From: Jaapia argillacea MUCL 33604
Taxonomy: Eukaryota; Basidiomycota; Agaricomycetes; Jaapiales; Jaapiaceae
Length of the DNA: 64,000 bases
Direction: 5' to 3'
NCBI GenBank assembly: GCA_000697665.1
Contig: KL197720.1
Coordinates: 355,083 to 419,082 of the forward strand
The notes under the pieces are model-generated. The model saw nothing but the letters and a program-made list of their open reading frames with translations, had not been told where the DNA came from and searched no databases. The position numbers and the translations under genes were made by a program. Shown here piece by piece: positions 59,007 through 64,000 of the stretch; position 1 is the first letter of the stretch; each line of letters starts with the position of its first letter.

Positions 59007-60511
59007 TCATTGCGTGGCTTTGGACTTTTTCTGGACGCGGTAGGTGAGCGAGGGAATCGGGCTAGATGGTGAACGGGTTACTCACATACGCCACCTTGCT
59101 GATATCGTACTTGATACCAGCCTCTTCCAACTTCCGCTTCTTGGCTTCTTGGCGCTTGAGCAATCTCTGTTCAGCTTTCTGTTGCTCCTCCTCTGTCCGG
59201 AGCTGGGTGTTAAGGTGAGGCCGTGTGAAAATCTTCCGAAACCCCATACTCACCTTGTTATGTAGCTGTCTAGCGATGCGATCTCTTGGGATGACACGCC
59301 ATTTCTTGTTTGCACCGACCCATAATTCTGGGTGGACTTCGTCTTTGGGAATCAGTTTGCAGCGGATGATGTGACCCATCAGGAGGTAGTTGTCCATCGT
59401 TTCAGCAACAATTTGGGCAACGTCAACGGAGGAGAATTCAATGAAGGCATAATGCTTTGAGCGTCCAGTCTAGGGAGTCGCCCCGTAAGACAGGTGCAAA
59501 ATGTGCTCAAGGGTATGAAATACCTTTTTGCTACGAGACAGCCTCAGCCTCGTGACCTCGCCAAATTGTGAGAAGTAGGCTTTCATTTGATCTTCGAAGA
59601 AACCATGGGGGAGTCTTCCCAGGTATATGACACCACGATGTTCCGACTAAATAATAAACTTGAGCATGGGGTCCAAGACCAGAAATCGACTTAAGTTTCC
59701 TTACCTGTTGCCGTTTCGCCTTCTCTAGTCTGCGTTGTATCGTCGCGTCGTCTTTGGCGATCGTTGGAAGTTTACCGACGTCAATGGCGAGATGGTCAAG
59801 GCCAAGGCCTTCTTCATCGGACGAGTCTTCATCGTCATCCGAGAAGCCATGAAGATGGACAGATTCTTCGTCAGAATCATCTGCGGCATCCTCAGCAGTC
59901 GGGTCAACATCTGATGCAGAGGCTTCGGACGAAGGATCAGGTGGAGGAGCGAGTTTGCGCGGAGGTTTGACCGACTTGGATGACGACTTCTTCACGTCGC
60001 TAATGCTGGCGGGGGTAGTTTGGAAAGCAATGTTCTTCACCTTTTTCGGCTTCCCTTTTTCTGCAACCTTCGTCTCCTTGCCCTTTCCCTTCGTGACGCC
60101 AACACTCCCTTCAATGTCGTCAACCTCAGCAGCCTTAGCAGCCCGCTTCTTCTTCTTGGCCCCTTCACCATCAATGGATACCACTGCTTCACTTTCCTTC
60201 ATCTCAACGTCCTTCTCCGCCTCTTTCCGCTTCGCCTTGGAGTCCTTCACCACCGAAGGAACCACCTCGGCGGTCTTGGCCCTCTTCCTCTCTCCACTAA
60301 CATCCACCTGTTTCGCCTCGTTCGTCACATCCTTCCTCTTCTTTCCTTTGGAAATACTATCGGACGGGAGGGTGATTGCAGATGTTTTGGTTGGCCCCTC
60401 CCTGGCCTTGGCCGATACGGGAAGATCAGATTTTTTTGAGGGGGAGGTGACAGCCGTCTGCGAGAGCCGTTTCTTCTTGTCAAGTTTTTTGGATTGGAGT
60501 TGGGTCGCCAT
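59007..60511 (-). CDS. NOP15: Nucleolar RRM protein, Nop15/NIFK family
   Basis: Five exons (59705-60511, 59524-59646, 59254-59469, 59086-59202, 59007-59030) give 428 residues. The first ~265 are Lys/Ser/Asp/Glu-rich and probably disordered, with many KKKR-type nucleolar localisation stretches and acidic [11 protein letters not shown]. The RRM is at ~270-350: [20 protein letters not shown] (RNP2) and [14 protein letters not shown] (RNP1). The family hallmark [20 protein letters not shown] follows, then a basic coiled tail ([20 protein letters not shown]). In yeast and animals this family acts in 60S pre-ribosome maturation (ITS2 processing). The long N-terminus is larger than in yeast Nop15. 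It shares a 130-bp divergent promoter with the next gene. Confidence 0.93.
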
Positions 60512-60641
60512 AGTCTCTTGTCGAAAAAAATCAGTGAGAAGAGCTCAGCCACTTTGCAGAATTTTCGGGCGTGTGGACAAACAAGGCACAACAACCGCTC
60601 AGACTCGATATTTTCCCTTTTTGGAAGCTGGTTCGCCAAAT
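60512..60641. promoter_or_regulatory. Compact bidirectional promoter
   Basis: Only 130 bases separate the start codons of the minus-strand Nop15-like gene and the plus-strand gene at 60642. No TATA box is visible. Shared regulation with ribosome biogenesis is an inference from this head-to-head spacing. Confidence 0.6.
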
Positions 60642-61729
60642 ATGGCTCCCCGTTTTACGAACCCTCATGTGCTCGCCACAAAGCCGGCCTCCCGAGCCCA
60701 GATATTCGCTGCAGATGCTGAAGACCCTTCGACTATTCAAGATTCAGAGTTATCAAAGCGAAAGTTGCAGGAACTGGAGCAAATCCTCAGGGAGTCGCTT
60801 GGAGACTTCCATATACCTCACGAACCCAAGAGAAAACGACGGAGACTGGCCAAAGATGAAGACAAGCCCTCGGACGATACAGAGCCAGACAATGTCCTAC
60901 GTGAGCAGCCCCTTGACTCTTCATTCTCACACCTAAGTTTATGGATGCAAAGCGTTCCGACTCGTTTCATCAACTCTGGAAGCCAAGCCTGTCATTTTGT
61001 ATGCAAAAGAGTCTACTATTGACGGGTAGGATCTCACGCCCTGTCCAGCTCCCAGCAAAATGTCTGAATTGCGACGCACCCAGAAATGTAGTCAAGGAAC
61101 GCCTCTCTGAAGACACTGCTGTCGAGGCCGAACTCCGGCGTGCAAGGGCCGCCTCTATCGCTGTAGACTCTGATTGGGTCCTATCTCACTGTAGAGAACC
61201 GTATCTTGTGAGTGATTTGTCACATGAGCTATCTCGACCCTCACGTCTGCACGATTTCACATAGGCCCCTCCTCAACATCGGCAAAAATCAATCGATTTC
61301 AAGATGGTCGCACTACCATCCCCTTCTCCCACCATGATGGTCACAGAGCGTACTCGACCTTGGCCTTCTCCTCCAACCCTCCACCCAGGCAGATCGATTC
61401 CTCCTGACGCTGTAAAGGCCCCTGGCCTCCATGTCAAACTAGCAAACTGCCCGATTATTAGCGCTGAATCCCCGACGAATCGTCCAATTTCACATCTCAC
61501 TCGGAATCAGCGAAGGAGGCGCCAGAAGCGCGTGAGCACCCAAACACGCACAGAAAAGCTTCGGCCGATGTTCTGGAGGCCAAGCCTAGGAATGGGAGTG
61601 AAAAGTAGAGGGTACGCAATGGGTTTTGAGGGTAGTTATGTGAGATTGGACGAACGAGAAGTGATGGAAGGGCGATATGTTAGAGACACTATGCGCAAGG
61701 CCGTTCTGGTGAACTGGCAGGCGCGTTGA
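60642..61729 (+). CDS. Uncharacterised basic protein
   Basis: Four exons (60642-60900, 60953-61025, 61084-61207, 61265-61729) give 306 residues in frame. I do not recognise a family. The N-terminus has a helix (LSKRKLQELEQILRESLGDF), then a Lys/Arg cluster (PKRKRRRL, a likely nuclear signal), an FRLVSSTLEAKPVILY block and a helix (AVEAELRRARAASIAVDSDW). A Pro-rich middle and a basic C-terminus follow (LTRNQRRRRQKR ... GYAMGFEGSYVRLDEREVMEG). Intron 1 could alternatively end at 60937, adding the LYGCKA codons. The divergent promoter shared with the Nop15 gene and the basic, nuclear look make a ribosome-biogenesis or nuclear role possible, but that is a guess. The much longer frame overlapping from 59955 is antisense to Nop15. 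Confidence 0.72.
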
Positions 61730-62228
61730 CCAATCGCTATCTCTGTACCATGTGAGTACATATCGTCGCGGCGTTTTTTGCAATCTGACTCCGAACGATG
61801 TGTGACACAGTATTATTTGTGGTTGCTTTAATGGCGCTATCTTCATCTCACGTTCACATCTTTGTTGGGCGTTCACTAGTAGAACTGCGCACCATCCTCT
61901 CACCCAGTACAAGATGAGAACCGACGACGCGTCGCCAGAAGGTTGGGGCCATGTCCGATATACATCAGTCTCGGTCAACCCTTCTATCGGGTCTTCCCAA
62001 GCAAACCTACCTCCTTCATCTCGGGCCTAAGCCCTTGTAATGATCTTCTATCGGCTGTCCGATGAGCCGTCTCCCACTTTTCTTTGGACTCCGAGCCTTT
62101 GTATCGGGTCCGTTGATCGATGTACTTAAGGTCGAGTTTTACAGTTGCAGCTCTAGATATATTTTATCGTACCCCAGCAAAACATCTATCCGAATACTAA
62201 TCCTCCAAACGCGCTGTTTTATCCATTC
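61730..62228. other. Intergenic, promoter of F-box gene
   Basis: No gene is supported. A TATA-like AGATATATTTTATC at about 62154-62167 lies some 65 bases before the ATG of the next gene. Confidence 0.5.
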
Positions 62229-63718
62229 ATGAACAAGAGCCTCGAACGCTTGCCTCCTGACGTGTTGCTCCTAATAATGCAGGACCTAAACGTACATGAC
62301 ATTCTGAATCTCCGAGCGGTGAGCTTCAGAAATCCTGTTCTATCCTCCATTCGCTGATCAGCATAGCAGACCTGCAAATTCTTCCACGCATTGAGCGAGA
62401 CTCGGTCGATATGGACTCACGTCATCGACGATGTAGTGGACGGAACAGATCCTACTCTAACCCGTTCTCTGCCTTCTATGTCAACTGCAGAGCTCCGTCA
62501 AACGGCTCTGAGAGTCGCTCGTTTGGATGCGGTGTGGTCGTCCTATGATCACCGTCCCATCGCTACACCCCACTCTGTATTCACCAAAGATACAGAGCTG
62601 ATTCGACTGCTACCCGGCGGGGAATGGATTCTACTCGTCTCTAGCAAGGGTGGGATCACATTGCAAAGCCTTGAAGCACCAGACGTTTCTGTGTCCCATG
62701 AAGGCAATGGTTCAACTTTGGAACACATTACCTGCAGCATCGTCCAATCCGAGTCTCACGATGCCCTGGTACTATTGACCGGCGAAGACGAAGAAGGGTG
62801 AGGCGTTTGTCAGAGCGTCAAGCGGACCCCAACTGATGCAGCCCAGAAACAATATCCTCGTCTTGTATGGAGTAGCCTTCGATGTACCGTCGCTATCATT
62901 CCTTACCGAAATTTCCCTTCCGGAACCTATCCTCGCCGCAGCTGCTAGTTCGGATCTTGTCGTGTATGCCTGTCCAAACGACGAAGATGAGGTGGTGTAT
63001 TGCAGATCAGTCGGTTCCGATGGCGCTGCGAATCAAATAACCATGTCAATCAGTTGCATGACGGTGAGCAGATGTTACTCATCAAAATCGACATCTCCAA
63101 AGCTATGTTCAGACCTTTCAGGATTCGACATTTTCTGTTCTGGGGAGCAATCGACTGCTAGTGTCCAACTCGTATGGCCTCTTCATATTCGACATTCCCG
63201 ACTTGCAGGGTCATGTCGACGTCATGGACGTTGTGTCGGTTCCGGAGGCGTGGTCGCTGGGGTGTGACATCCTCGTTTATCCCCCTGTCGTGAGCCCAGT
63301 GCTGTGGAGCAATTTAGAACGGGCCATGGTTGTCATGGATCAAAACTATATGCACATCCTTTACCCGTCGACTTCTCCCACCGCAAGAACCGTCCCCTTG
63401 CCAATCCGAAATGGCGCCAATGTGGAGGCGATTGGCTTTCGCCGCGCAATATGGTGGAATGCGTTGGAGACTCCGCCGCGAAACTTTGCGGGATTTGTGA
63501 TCAGAATGTGCACATTCCCGAGAGTGAAAGGAGGCGATCATCTGGAGAATGCGACTGGGATAGAGTTGGAGGTGAAGATTGGCGGTTTATTCGTTTCCGC
63601 ACGGTACAACGAAACTCCGGAGTCTTTGAGTTTTGAGGAGTGGTCTGGTAAAGTTTGCGTCCTTCTTCGTGGAGGGGTTGAAGGACGTCGTGTTGTCATT
63701 CTGAGCCTTTTGGCTTGA
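62229..63718 (+). CDS. F-box protein with beta-propeller-like C-terminus
   Basis: Four exons (62229-62318, 62370-62797, 62847-63063, 63113-63718) give 446 residues. The F-box occupies ~5-50 (LERLPPDVLLLIMQDL ... LRATCKFFHALSETRSIWTHVI), split by the first intron. The remainder has repeated strand-turn patterns (ELIRLLPGGEWILLVSSKGG, NILVLYGVAFDVPS, RLLVSNSYGLFIFDIPDL, MVVMDQNYMHILYPS), suggesting a degenerate propeller, as in many mushroom F-box proteins. It probably recruits an unknown substrate to an SCF complex through Skp1. It is unrelated to F-box A/B beyond the F-box itself. Confidence 0.85.
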
Positions 63719-64000
63719 TATTTGGCGGGAGTGCGGGGCGATGGTGTGAGGTGTAGATTGAATAAAACAATTGCATAAATTCTGGCACGGCCATTCACAT
63801 CAGGTACCCTGGAGGAACGGAGCGAAGGAGGTTGTGAGTCAAGACTCACGCTTCCTCTCCAAAAAAAAAAGCATCAGCGCGGCCACCAAGTTGAAGAGAA
63901 CTCGGTAGCACTTACTCTGGAAAACCATCCCACGAACCGTCCCATACATTTCGTCGCGCTTAAGGCACCGTGGGCCGCTTCGTTTATCTGGACGCGAAGG
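63719..64000. other. 3' flank and window edge
   Basis: Contains the F-box 3' flank. On the minus strand a short frame with ATG at about 63946-63948 (MYGTVRGMVFQ) ends in a GTAAGT-like donor, so the first exon of a further minus-strand gene may lie here; it is too short to call. Confidence 0.35.

Noticed and set aside
59955-61022. Long plus-strand open frame of 355 codons
   Set aside because: Most of it is antisense to the first exon of the Nop15-like gene; only the last part overlaps the real gene starting at 60642.
1-64000. tRNA, rRNA and CRISPR features
   Set aside because: I looked for GGTTCRA-type tRNA B boxes, rRNA-like sequence and regularly spaced repeats and found none; matches to GGTTCGA fall in coding exons or lack the partner box.
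1-64000. Virus-derived or LTR elements
   Set aside because: No reverse transcriptase, integrase, capsid or long terminal repeat pattern was recognised in the window.

Overview
The window looks like nuclear DNA of a mushroom-forming basidiomycete (Agaricomycetes). The genes are densely packed, on both strands, and broken by many introns of about 45-65 bp. Several families are typical of that group: Zn2Cys6 factors with an Agaricomycete-type regulatory region, a DUF6534-type seven-helix membrane protein, a TKL-type kinase with an HGDLRGAN catalytic loop, a many-exon P450, a GMC oxidoreductase and a coiled-coil multicopy gene that looks transposase-derived. I rebuilt exon structures by hand from splice sites and reading phase; for most genes the exon lengths close in frame from start to stop.

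Layout. 1-4 kb: the 3' end of a Sis1-type Hsp40 and a diverged second J-protein. 4.5-4.9 kb: a small secreted Cys-rich peptide gene (minus). 5.6-8.9 kb: a kelch-repeat single-pass membrane protein. 10.6-11.2 kb: acyl-CoA-binding protein (minus). 12.4-14.0 kb: a tandem PH-domain protein. 15.2-21.0 kb: two Zn2Cys6 transcription factors (TF1, TF2). 21.4-24.6 kb: the transposase-like gene (minus). 25.5-30.7 kb: a 25-exon full-size ABCG transporter. 31.5-43.5 kb: a rearranged block with two F-box paralogues, truncated gene copies and a kinase/Zn2Cys6 fusion gene. 43.8-45.9 kb: a formin-type GBD/FH3 protein without FH2. 46.5-48.7 kb: P450 (minus). 49.6-51.7 kb: DUF6534 protein (minus). 52.8-55.8 kb: GMC oxidoreductase (minus). 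56.7-58.6 kb: RhoGAP. 59.0-60.5 kb: Nop15/NIFK RNA-binding protein (minus). 60.6-61.7 kb: unknown conserved-looking protein. 62.2-63.7 kb: F-box protein.

The main discovery is at 36604-40941. A catalytically complete protein kinase runs without a stop into a Zn2Cys6 DNA-binding domain and the full regulatory region of a TF1 copy. All 12 exons close in frame (1,234 codons plus stop). The linker before the zinc cluster is a second copy of the segment that follows it, so the fusion probably arose when a TF1 copy landed behind a kinase gene with a small internal duplication.

This fusion sits inside a larger rearrangement. An ancestral order ABCG - spacer - F-box - GBD/FH3 seems to have been duplicated in tandem, leaving a scar at about 34050 where GBD/FH3 exon 1 is joined to an ABCG intron. 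About 6.4 kb (34677-41040), holding the fusion gene and an eroded membrane-protein gene, then separates the second ABCG tail from the second spacer. The second spacer carries a 380-bp Tc1/mariner-type MITE; the first spacer preserves its empty TA target site.

Housekeeping genes (ACBP, Nop15, RhoGAP, J-proteins, GBD/FH3) flank the accessory genes. P450, GMC enzyme, ABCG pump and Zn2Cys6 factors occur together, but there is no core biosynthetic enzyme, so I do not call a metabolite cluster.
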